In this document: positions 1 to 6,225 of the stretch, in pieces
Numbering within the stretch: position 1 is the stretch's first letter
How the letters are laid out: each line of letters starts with the position of its first letter
Source: an uncultured Bacteroidales bacterium
Lineage (GTDB): Bacteria; Bacteroidota; Bacteroidia; Bacteroidales; UBA4417
Reading direction: 5' to 3'
NCBI GenBank assembly: GCA_903917425.1
Contig: CAIXAQ010000897.1
Location: forward strand, 1-8,335
DNA length: 8,335 bases
Program-made: the position numbers and the translations under genes
Notes under the pieces: model-generated
What the model saw: the letters and a program-made list of their open reading frames with translations, nothing else
What the model was told of the DNA's origin: nothing
Database searches by the model: none

Positions 1-2
1 CA

Positions 3-1850
3 GAAGTTATACAGCCAATTAATATCGTATGCCCGTTTAACAATCAAACACTTCTATTGGGATCAATAAGTAAACGGTTATGTACTTTTGAAAATCTAAA
101 ACTTAATGTTGCATCAAAAGAGGTAGGGTATAGCCGAAGAGTAATATATCAGATTCCTGTTAAGAAAATTATCGCTGACCGCTCGGGATATGCTGCTGCC
201 ATGTATAATCAGAACCAGATTTACCCTCCCATCCTGGTTAAGTTTTCGTCGTTATCGGAATTTAACCTGAAAAGTGAACGCATTAATAATGCTTTCTATA
301 ATGCTAATAACGAGTTAGTTGTAAATGCAAAGAGGAATTACCTATGCCGGAATAACAAACAGTTGCCATATCCTGAATTGTCAAGGTTTGATGGAACCAT
401 TATCACGGATCACCTCGTTCTGTATGATTCCATCGAGCTATTTACAATTGATGGAGATAGCCTTTTTATTTTGAAAAATCACAGGTTCTACAATTTGACG
501 AATGCATTCGATATACCTGTCGATGTGCAGATTAATAAAATTTTGTACGTAGATTCTACCTTATACCTTACCACACTCAGGGATGTATTTGTCTGTAACA
601 ACCCAATGAATGTATTATCAGGGAATCCTGTACATCTCGAACCTCTGAACATCAGTTTCAACAATATTAATGATGTACTTATTCATAACGACACGCTTTT
701 CGTAGCAAGTAATGACGGACTGACAAGTATTGCAAAAGCATCCTTTACGACAAGTGTTGCATCACCTCCGATTCCTTACCTTATATCAATTAGTATAAAT
801 GAAAAGATCATTTATTCACGGTCTGATAAGGAGCTAAAGCTGACTGGCAAGAAAACTGTAAAGCTGTCTTTTGGTTGTATCAGTTACTCCGCCAGCCCGG
901 TTTTCTATTCTTACAAGCTCGAAGGTACAGACAAAAAATGGACCATCGGAACAGGAAGCAGCATTAACCTGTTGTTCCAGGACCTTCCCCGGGGACACTA
1001 TGTCTTTAAATTGAGGGTCCGGAAATCAAATTCCAACTGGAGTAAGCCCCTGGAATTAGTTATTACTATCAAACCGACCCTGGTTGAATATCCTGCATTT
1101 TGGTTATTCATCATGTTTATAGCAGGAGGTTTTATCACCTTTGTAATTTTCAGCATCCGTACTCAAAAAATAAAAAAAGTTGAGATTGATCACCAGTTGA
1201 TTGTAATGGAACAAAAGGCGCTGCAGTCGATGATGAATCCGCATTTCATCTTCAATTCGCTTGGATCTATTCAAAATTACCTTCTTACCAATAAAGGAAG
1301 CGAAGCCGTAATTTATCTTTCTCAATTTGCCCGCCTGATACGGCAGAATCTGCATGCAATCAATAAGCCTATGATTGCCCTTGAAGACGAAATCGACAGG
1401 CTGAGAAATTACATTGACCTGGAGCAAAAACGGCTTGAAAATAAATTCGATTACAGTATCGAAATTGATACTCAACTTGAAGAAGAGGGACTGTTTATCC
1501 CGAGCATGATTATTCAGCCGATTGCCGAAAATTCAATCTGGCACGGAATTGCCATGCTGGAAGAAAAGGGCATCATTAAAATTGGGTTCAGGGTGCACAC
1601 CGCAAAATCGATAAGGGTTATCATTGAGGATAATGGAATCGGGTTAAAAAAATCGCTCGAGTATACTGCGAAAAGTTCGCAGCACGAACATCTTGGTATG
1701 CAGATAATAAAAAAACGTTTAGATCTGCTTAGTAAGAAATATAAAACAAAAACAAGTATACTGTATTCTGAAAGTTCCTCGAACCATACCGAGCCGGGGG
1801 TCATGGTTGAAATCATACTGCCTTTTGTTTACCGCATTGATGATTTCTGA
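3..1850 (+). CDS. Sensor histidine kinase with propeller/Y_Y_Y sensor and LytS-type kinase core (5' partial)
   Basis: The reading frame is open from base 3, so the gene starts left of the window; the TTG at 57 is inside the propeller and is not a credible start. Visible order: propeller-like blades to about 760, with a phrase resembling two-component-regulator propeller repeats (DTLFVASNDGLTSI); a Y_Y_Y-type beta domain at about 765-1080; one membrane helix at about 1098-1157; then a His_kinase (PF06580-type) core. The phospho-acceptor motif is NPHFIFNSL, with its His codon at 1242-1244. The ATP-binding part has IQPIAENSIWHG (Asn codon 1530-1532) and DNGIG (1629-1643). Known family role: periplasmic sensing through the propeller and Y_Y_Y region, autophosphorylation, and transfer to a LytTR-type regulator. 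No regulator gene follows. All key kinase motifs are intact, so the visible part looks functional. The ligand cannot be predicted. Confidence 0.93.
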   Translation, partial: EVIQPINIVCPFNNQTLLLGSISKRLCTFENLKLNVASKEVGYSRRVIYQIPVKKIIADRSGYAAAMYNQNQIYPPILVKFSSLSEFNLKSERINNAFYNANNELVVNAKRNYLCRNNKQLPYPELSRFDGTIITDHLVLYDSIELFTIDGDSLFILKNHRFYNLTNAFDIPVDVQINKILYVDSTLYLTTLRDVFVCNNPMNVLSGNPVHLEPLNISFNNINDVLIHNDTLFVASNDGLTSIAKASFTTSVASPPIPYLISISINEKIIYSRSDKELKLTGKKTVKLSFGCISYSASPVFYSYKLEGTDKKWTIGTGSSINLLFQDLPRGHYVFKLRVRKSNSNWSKPLELVITIKPTLVEYPAFWLFIMFIAGGFITFVIFSIRTQKIKKVEIDHQLIVMEQKALQSMMNPHFIFNSLGSIQNYLLTNKGSEAVIYLSQFARLIRQNLHAINKPMIALEDEIDRLRNYIDLEQKRLENKFDYSIEIDTQLEEEGLFIPSMIIQPIAENSIWHGIAMLEEKGIIKIGFRVHTAKSIRVIIEDNGIGLKKSLEYTAKSSQHEHLGMQIIKKRLDLLSKKYKTKTSILYSESSSNHTEPGVMVEIILPFVYRIDDF

Positions 1851-1957
1851 GATTCAGGCTCTCTGAAAAAGCAGCACCCGGAGTAGCGGGGTTTTCGCAG
1901 AATTTCTTTTCCAGGGTTACCATTCCCTCCCCGGAACTCACTTCCACTTAAAGAATT

Positions 1958-2020
1958 CTACCGTTACCTCAATGATCACTACCGTTCCCCCAATGAAATC
2001 TACCGTTCCCTCAATGGCTA
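1958..2020. repeat. 21-bp tandem repeat, three copies (possibly five with decayed ones)
   Basis: Three head-to-tail copies begin at 1958, 1979 and 2000, exactly 21 bp apart. The shared core is ctaccgttMccYcaatg (17 bp); copies 1 and 3 differ from each other at one core position, and copy 2 differs from each of them at one or two. The last four bases of each unit vary. Two weaker matches with almost the same spacing lie upstream, at about 1917 (roughly 13 of 18 bases match) and about 1937 (roughly 10 of 17), so the array may once have covered 1917-2020. The repeats are too short and too tightly packed for CRISPR. Possible natures are a binding-site array, or the multiple terminal repeats of an IS21-like element end; the sequence does not decide between them. 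Confidence 0.75.
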
Positions 2021-2042
2021 AGTGCAATCAGCATTATGAGAG

Positions 2043-2050
2043 TATCTTTG
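2043..2050 (+). promoter_or_regulatory. Bacteroidota -7 box (TATCTTTG) facing right, no clear gene downstream
   Basis: TATCTTTG matches the Bacteroidota housekeeping -7 consensus TAnnTTTG perfectly and lies 23 bp after the last repeat copy. No clear TTTG-type -33 box lies about 19-20 bp upstream. Reading rightward, the first ATG (2093) gives only an 18-codon frame before TAG, so any transcript would be non-coding or antisense to the minus-strand ORF. It may be a leftover of a lost or decayed gene, or a chance match. Confidence 0.35.
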
Positions 2051-2069
2051 CATAGTTAATTATATTCAT

Positions 2070-2414
2070 TCAATCAGTTTCCTGATTACAAAATGAATAT
2101 GGTGATTTATAATATAAGGTTTTATAAACTGCTTTTACTTCCATCTTAGCAGTTTCTTTATTCAAGTAGAGATCCAGCTGCCCTAAATAGGGCGGCTGTT
2201 TCTCTTTTCTGAAATATTCAACCAGCCAATGATAGGCAATTTTTTTTAAAGTCCGAAAAGCCCAAAAAGTATCGAATACAAATCCTGCCGTCAGTATCCT
2301 GGGTATGGAATATTTTTTAGCTATTCCTGTAATTGAATAAGATTTGAAGTTTTGAAGAAACGCAGAATGCAAATCAACTCCCTGTATATCCAAAATCAAA
2401 ATTCTTAATTGCAT
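2070..2414 (-). CDS. Hypothetical protein, doubtful ORF (114 aa)
   Basis: I do not recognise this protein. The frame starts at ATG 2414-2412, shortly after an in-frame TGA upstream, and ends at TGA 2072-2070. It is rich in Lys, Tyr, Leu and Ile, has no signal peptide or clear membrane helix, and shows no known motif. No TAnnTTTG box or clear ribosome-binding site precedes it on the minus strand. For: it is the only long frame in this gap and begins with a hydrophobic strand-like start (MQLRILILDIQG). Against: the region is AT-rich and repeat-bearing, and 114 codons can arise by chance or as a fragment of a decayed gene. A 6-bp hairpin (2072-2077 with 2082-2087) overlaps its stop codon but is too weak to call a terminator. 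Confidence 0.3.
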   Translation of the reverse strand: MQLRILILDIQGVDLHSAFLQNFKSYSITGIAKKYSIPRILTAGFVFDTFWAFRTLKKIAYHWLVEYFRKEKQPPYLGQLDLYLNKETAKMEVKAVYKTLYYKSPYSFCNQETD

Positions 2415-2488
2415 AATGCCATATCATAAAAATCTGTAAATTGATACCGGGAAAGTGATAAAAAAGGAGAACGGACAGTATTAGTTCT

Positions 2489-2496
2489 TATTTTTG
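2489..2496 (+). promoter_or_regulatory. Probable promoter -7 box (TATTTTTG) of the T9SS protein gene
   Basis: TATTTTTG fits the Bacteroidota TAnnTTTG -7 consensus and lies 34 bp before the ATG at 2531, leaving a leader of about 25-30 nt, which is normal for the phylum. No good -33 TTTG is visible about 19-20 bp upstream. The leader is AT-rich and lacks a strong Shine-Dalgarno sequence, as is common in Bacteroidota. Confidence 0.45.
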
Positions 2497-2530
2497 CCGC
2501 TTGCATTTATTTTAAAAGAATTTACACTTA

Positions 2531-3778
2531 ATGATCAGAAAAACAGTCCTTTCAATTGCACTTTCTTTGCTTGGCTTTATAGCTTCCAATGCTCAGACCC
2601 GTATCCTCTTTGACGCTACCAAAGCAGAAACCGCGGGCAATGCCGACTGGGTTACCGATGCGGATCTTCATAACCTGGGTTTTAGTGGTGGCCCTGCCGT
2701 AGTAGGCCAGGGAACCGAATCCAACCCCCAGCAGTTTCCAACTCCGGCCCAGAGCGGTATTACTCAATCAACCCCTGAGAGCTATTGGAAAGGTGGAATT
2801 TCTGCGTGGGGAGTTGACCTGGCAAAGAAGGGGTATGTAGTTGAAACCTTACCTTATAACGGTGCAATAACATATAATAGCGGATCCAATCCACAGGATT
2901 TGTCGCATTACAAGGTGTTTATCGTATGCGAACCGAATATCATTTTTACCTCAGCCGAAAAAACGGCAATCCTTCATTTTATTCAGAATGGTGGCGGACT
3001 GTTTATGGTATCGGATCACACTATCAGCGACAGGAATAACGATGGCATTGATTCACCTGAAATCTGGAACGATTTGATGACTACTAATTCAGTTAAAGTT
3101 AATCCTTTTGGTATCTCTTTCGATCTGGCTAATATTTCGCAAACTACCAGTAATGTGGCTAATCTTCCGCAAGATTCGCTTCTCCACGGACCCATGGGAA
3201 ATGTTACACAGGTCATGTGGAGTAACGGGACAACCATGACGTTGAATTATACCGCAAATCCAACTGCAACAGGCATCGTTTATAAAACCGGTTCTTCAAC
3301 AACCGGCTCTGCAAATGTTATGGTAGCGCATTCCAGGTATGGCGCAGGGCGGGTTGCAGCTATTGGCGACAGTTCCCCCTGCGACGATGGAACCGGAGAT
3401 CCTAACGATGTTTTATATGATGGATGGATTGCTGATGCCGGTGGAAATCATGAAAAACTGATGATGAATGCCACAATCTGGCTTGCCACGGCAACAAGTT
3501 ACACTGGGATAGAAGAAATTCAGGCAGGTGGCTGCGTTCAGCTTTTCCCCAATCCGTTTTCACATCAGGCGCAATTGAGCATCAGTCCGGAAATTACTGT
3601 GAAAAACGGAATGTTTATAATCACTGATTTGAATGGACGGATACTCCGTAAACTTGATCTGGGGTCATCACATTTGAATGTAATCGAAAAAAATGGTCTT
3701 ACTGAAGGAATGTATATGTACCAGGTGATTTCCGAAGGTAAATTGCTTGGAAGAGGAAAATTTATTATTTCAGATTAG
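2531..3778 (+). CDS. Secreted glutamine-amidotransferase-like (DUF4350/GIFT-like) protein with T9SS type A sorting domain
   Basis: The 415-residue protein starts with a signal peptide (about 1-21, MIRKTVLSIALSLLGF..., probable cut after SNA). Residues about 24-320 look like the class-I glutamine-amidotransferase-like fold of the DUF4350/GIFT type: a beta strand HYKVFIVCEPN (127-136), then FTSAEKTAILHFIQNGGGLFMVSDH (139-163 region), and later GAGRVAAIGDSSP (271-283) followed by an acidic run. I see no G-x-C-x-G nucleophile elbow, so amidotransferase catalysis is unlikely. Residues 167-174 (DRNNDGID) resemble a calcium-binding loop. Residues 335-415 form a T9SS type A tail (VQLFPNPF at 336-343, ending GKFIISD), implying export across the outer membrane and removal of the tail. 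It is probably a single-gene unit with its own promoter and a terminator 66 bp downstream. Substrate or partner is unknown. Confidence 0.85.
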   Translation: MIRKTVLSIALSLLGFIASNAQTRILFDATKAETAGNADWVTDADLHNLGFSGGPAVVGQGTESNPQQFPTPAQSGITQSTPESYWKGGISAWGVDLAKKGYVVETLPYNGAITYNSGSNPQDLSHYKVFIVCEPNIIFTSAEKTAILHFIQNGGGLFMVSDHTISDRNNDGIDSPEIWNDLMTTNSVKVNPFGISFDLANISQTTSNVANLPQDSLLHGPMGNVTQVMWSNGTTMTLNYTANPTATGIVYKTGSSTTGSANVMVAHSRYGAGRVAAIGDSSPCDDGTGDPNDVLYDGWIADAGGNHEKLMMNATIWLATATSYTGIEEIQAGGCVQLFPNPFSHQAQLSISPEITVKNGMFIITDLNGRILRKLDLGSSHLNVIEKNGLTEGMYMYQVISEGKLLGRGKFIISD

Positions 3779-3844
3779 GGGTAGAGGAAAAACGTTTATT
3801 GAATGTATCCAGGCAAAAATACACCTGTCAGAAAATACTGATGC

Positions 3845-3877
3845 AAAAAAATACCCCGTTCATCGGGGTATTTTTTT
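3845..3877. terminator. Bidirectional rho-independent terminator
   Basis: Positions 3845-3858 pair perfectly with 3864-3877: a 14-bp stem with a 5-nt loop (ttcat). The stem has a CCCCG/CGGGG core and ends in seven A on the left and seven T on the right, so both strands give a GC hairpin followed by a U run. It lies 66 bp after the T9SS gene stop and 35 bp beyond the actF stop, and should end transcription of both convergent units. Confidence 0.92.
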
Positions 3878-3912
3878 GGTTATAGCTGGTTGTTTGTATA
3901 AGATTCAATCGC

Positions 3913-5076
3913 TTAATGTAAATGATGATGTATACTTTCGTCAAGATAAGGATGATTCTTAGGAATTAATGGAGCTTTTGCCAGTGCTTTGCTGAAAGCG
4001 AATAGGAATAAACCTGCAACACCAGCAAAAACACCGATTTCGATTATCCCTAAAGCCGGTGATTTAACGAAATCAGGCATTACCTGCTCGTAAATATCGG
4101 TGTATAATCCTACCAGGAGAAGAATACAAATGCCATAAACTACATTGATGTTCTTGTCAAGTTTCTGCGGAAGCAATACGATAAATGGAATAAACCAGTT
4201 AATGGCGAAATTCATGAAAACGAAGATGATCCAACCGTTTTCCCAACGACGGGCATAGTAGAGGGTTTCTTCAGGTAAATTTCCAAACCAGATCAGGGCA
4301 AACTGCGCAAAATACAGATATCCCCAGATAATACTTAAACCGAACATATACCTTGAAAAATCAAGCAAATGGTATTCGTTCATGTCTTTAAAATATCCTT
4401 TCTTATGAAGGATAATTGCTATCAAACCTATCAAAGAAGTTCCATGGTAAAATGCTGCTCCAAAGTTTTTAAAAGCAAAAATACCGCTGACCCAATGCGC
4501 GTCAATCGACATGATCCAGTCGAACGAGGCTGCAGAGAAAGTTAAGGCCAGCACAAAAATAAAAACCTTCGACCAGAACTCCATTTTTTCGAACAACTCC
4601 TTGCTGCCTAATGCATCTTCCTGCAACGAAAGTTTGCGAAGGTAACGGGTCAGCAATATCCAGGCTGCGAAAAAGATCACCAGCCTGATCATGAAGAAAG
4701 GAATATTCAGGTAAGGTGCTTTGTGTGCCAGTAATTCATCGTTCGCAACAAGGTCAGGATGCGACCAATGGTAAACATCATGAAGGCCAAAATACATCAC
4801 CAGCATAATGATACCAGCGTAAGGAATATAAGCCATTAATGCTTCAGGAATACGCCTGAACATGGCCGACCAGCCCGACTGCGTGATATACTGCAAAGCG
4901 AAAAAGAATGAAGCTCCCAATGCCAGAGAAAGGAAATAATAATTATCCATCAGCAGGTTGGCCCATGTACGATGGCTATCAGTGAGGAAACCATAAACCA
5001 GCCCAATAACTCCAAGGCCCATGAGCCCGTAGGTTATATAATAAAATTTCTTCGTAAAAATTACTTTGGTATCCAT
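3913..5076 (-). CDS. actF: Alternative complex III subunit ActF (quinol:cytochrome c oxidoreductase membrane subunit)
   Basis: This 387-residue integral membrane protein shows about ten hydrophobic helices (roughly 11-31, 45-65, 79-99, 124-145, 168-188, 208-225, 241-262, 281-302, 311-328, 343-363). Family-type phrases include HDVYHWSHPD (99-108), FDWIMSIDAHW (185-195) and a Trp/Tyr-rich stretch around 251-283. ActF is the second NrfD/PsrC-like membrane subunit of alternative complex III and pairs with ActC in the inner membrane. Whether it binds quinol itself is less certain than for ActC. The ATG at 5076 is 11 bp after the actE stop, so it is translated from the same transcript; there is no obvious Shine-Dalgarno sequence. 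The C-terminus is His-rich (SIHHHLH). It is the last gene of the operon; transcription then meets the 3845-3877 hairpin. Confidence 0.93.
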   Translation of the reverse strand: MDTKVIFTKKFYYITYGLMGLGVIGLVYGFLTDSHRTWANLLMDNYYFLSLALGASFFFALQYITQSGWSAMFRRIPEALMAYIPYAGIIMLVMYFGLHDVYHWSHPDLVANDELLAHKAPYLNIPFFMIRLVIFFAAWILLTRYLRKLSLQEDALGSKELFEKMEFWSKVFIFVLALTFSAASFDWIMSIDAHWVSGIFAFKNFGAAFYHGTSLIGLIAIILHKKGYFKDMNEYHLLDFSRYMFGLSIIWGYLYFAQFALIWFGNLPEETLYYARRWENGWIIFVFMNFAINWFIPFIVLLPQKLDKNINVVYGICILLLVGLYTDIYEQVMPDFVKSPALGIIEIGVFAGVAGLFLFAFSKALAKAPLIPKNHPYLDESIHHHLH

Positions 5077-5087
5077 ATACGTGGAGC

Positions 5088-5693
5088 TTATTTAATGTTC
5101 TTTTGAAGATTATTCTTAACGTAAAGGGCTATCTTCCAACGGTCTTCGGGTTTTATTTGTGGTCCATGAGCACCCATAGTGTTAAACCCGACTGAAATCA
5201 CATGGTAAACTTCGCCTATTGGAGCTATCAGCATACGTTCCGAAATTAATGATGCCGGTTGCATAGTGAATTTACCGCTTGTATAGAGGTGTCCATCGCC
5301 TTTTCCGGAAACTCCGTGACAGTTCTGGCAATAAATAACAAACATTTCTTTTCCACGAACAAGGTTTGTGTCGCTTGATTCAAGTTTGCATACTAGCTCT
5401 TTTCCTGCCTGTAAACGTCCTTCCGGAGTTGCGGGATATTGGTACGGAATCAATTCGCGTGGAATGGAACCCAGAACCGGCATCTGCATGGTGATACCGT
5501 TTTTCGCACCTTTTGAAGGAGCATAGGTTTCATAAGCCAGCGAATGCGCCATATCGGGGAAATACTCGTACCCTTTCTGAATACGTGTACGGTCGCAGGA
5601 AGTAAAAAGCAATGCCGAAAGTGCAATGGCCGCTGTTAATCTGATTGGGGCTTTACTGAAGTAACCCATATGAATATTTTTTTTACGTATCAT
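5088..5693 (-). CDS. actE: Alternative complex III subunit ActE, mono-haem cytochrome c lipoprotein
   Basis: The 201-residue protein has one c-type haem site, YCQNCHG (Cys122, Cys125, His126); Met173 in NTMGAHG is the likely second iron ligand. The N-terminus is a lipoprotein signal, LTAAIALSALLFTSC, with Cys33 as the likely lipidated residue, so the domain is anchored on the periplasmic side. In alternative complex III, ActE passes electrons on from the Fe-S/haem chain. Start choice: ATG 5693 has an AAGGAA run upstream, but that run lies in the actD 3' end; ATG 5669 (residue 9, MGYFSKAP) gives a more usual 25-residue signal. Both are possible. There are 2 bp between the actD stop and the first ATG, so translation is probably coupled. 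Confidence 0.93.
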   Translation of the reverse strand: MIRKKNIHMGYFSKAPIRLTAAIALSALLFTSCDRTRIQKGYEYFPDMAHSLAYETYAPSKGAKNGITMQMPVLGSIPRELIPYQYPATPEGRLQAGKELVCKLESSDTNLVRGKEMFVIYCQNCHGVSGKGDGHLYTSGKFTMQPASLISERMLIAPIGEVYHVISVGFNTMGAHGPQIKPEDRWKIALYVKNNLQKNIK

Positions 5694-5695
5694 TA

Positions 5696-6211
5696 TTAAA
5701 GTTCCTTTTCGTATACTTCCGATGCTCCGCTTGCTTTCAGCGCTTTCGAAATAGCTTCGAATCCGCCACCGGCAGTTTCTTTGTTGAACAGGATCACGAA
5801 TTTGTCATCTGTGGCGCGTTCGTCGGGAAGAGTATATTTTTTACCCGGATAAATACGGGCCCGTATCGAAAAAGTGAATAAACTCATAATTGTAATGGTG
5901 AGAATGGTAAGCACCAGTGTTATGATGATAAACGAAGGAAACGCGTTGGTTGGTTTTCCCCCATAATTTATCGGCCAGTCGATCACCGAAGTCCAATATA
6001 GAAATGAAAGTACTCCAACCACTGCAACTGCGCCATAGATAAAAGCTGCCGTTGTGAACCTCGATTTCCGTTTTAAAGCATCAATGGCTTCCATTACCGG
6101 GTAGGGGGTGTAAATTTCATCGATAGTGAAGTTTTTGCTTTGGGCTCCTTCAATACCGGCCAGCAGATCACTTTTGCTGTCGAAAATCCCTATGATATGT
6201 GTGTTACTCAT
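5696..6211 (-). CDS. actD: Alternative complex III subunit ActD (DUF3341)
   Basis: The 171-residue protein matches the DUF3341/ActD pattern. It has a soluble N-terminal alpha/beta part starting HIIGIFDSKSDLLAGI, the family phrase YTPYPVMEAID (34-44), two membrane helices at about 54-75 and 93-116, and a short C-terminal domain (about 125-171). ActD is a non-redox structural subunit of alternative complex III that packs against ActC and ActF in the membrane; its exact role is unclear. Length is normal for the family. It begins 14 bp after the actC stop and ends 2 bp before the first possible actE start, so it is in the middle of a tight operon. I see no truncation or odd residue. Confidence 0.93.
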   Translation of the reverse strand: MSNTHIIGIFDSKSDLLAGIEGAQSKNFTIDEIYTPYPVMEAIDALKRKSRFTTAAFIYGAVAVVGVLSFLYWTSVIDWPINYGGKPTNAFPSFIIITLVLTILTITIMSLFTFSIRARIYPGKKYTLPDERATDDKFVILFNKETAGGGFEAISKALKASGASEVYEKEL

Positions 6212-6225
6212 TTTAATTCAGTATT

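Larger units (their letters stand above)
1851..2530. other. Gene-poor region between sensor kinase and T9SS protein
   Basis: This 680-bp stretch holds no gene I can name. It contains a short tandem repeat array, two promoter-like TAnnTTTG boxes, and one low-confidence minus-strand ORF. A plus-strand frame is open from about 1867 to 2055 and reads the 21-bp repeats as a 7-residue period (STVTSMI / TTVPPMK / STVPSMA), but it has no credible start and ends at TAG, so I do not call it a gene. No tRNA or rRNA is apparent. Confidence 0.6.

Noticed and set aside
57..59. TTG as start codon of the sensor kinase
   Set aside because: The frame is open to base 3 and the upstream codons read as more propeller sequence, so the gene continues beyond the left edge.
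1104..1816. Minus-strand frames inside the kinase gene
   Set aside because: They overlap a gene with intact kinase motifs and show no motif of their own; they are shadows of it.
1865..1894. Possible terminator after the sensor kinase (cccg/cggg followed by gtttt)
   Set aside because: The stem is only 4 bp and flanking pairing needs a lopsided internal loop; too weak to call.
1917..2020. CRISPR array
   Set aside because: Units are 21 bp with no real spacers, the copies are imperfect, and no cas gene is present.
2072..2087. Hairpin aatcag/ctgatt as a terminator
   Set aside because: The stem is 6 bp and AT-rich, with no U run on either side; probably chance.
2531..3778. Active class-I glutamine amidotransferase
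   Set aside because: No G-x-C-x-G nucleophile elbow or matching His-x-Glu pair is visible; only the overall fold resembles the family.
3747..3962. Plus-strand frame of 71 codons across the T9SS gene end and the actF end
   Set aside because: It runs through the perfect terminator hairpin and overlaps two real genes; not plausible as a protein.
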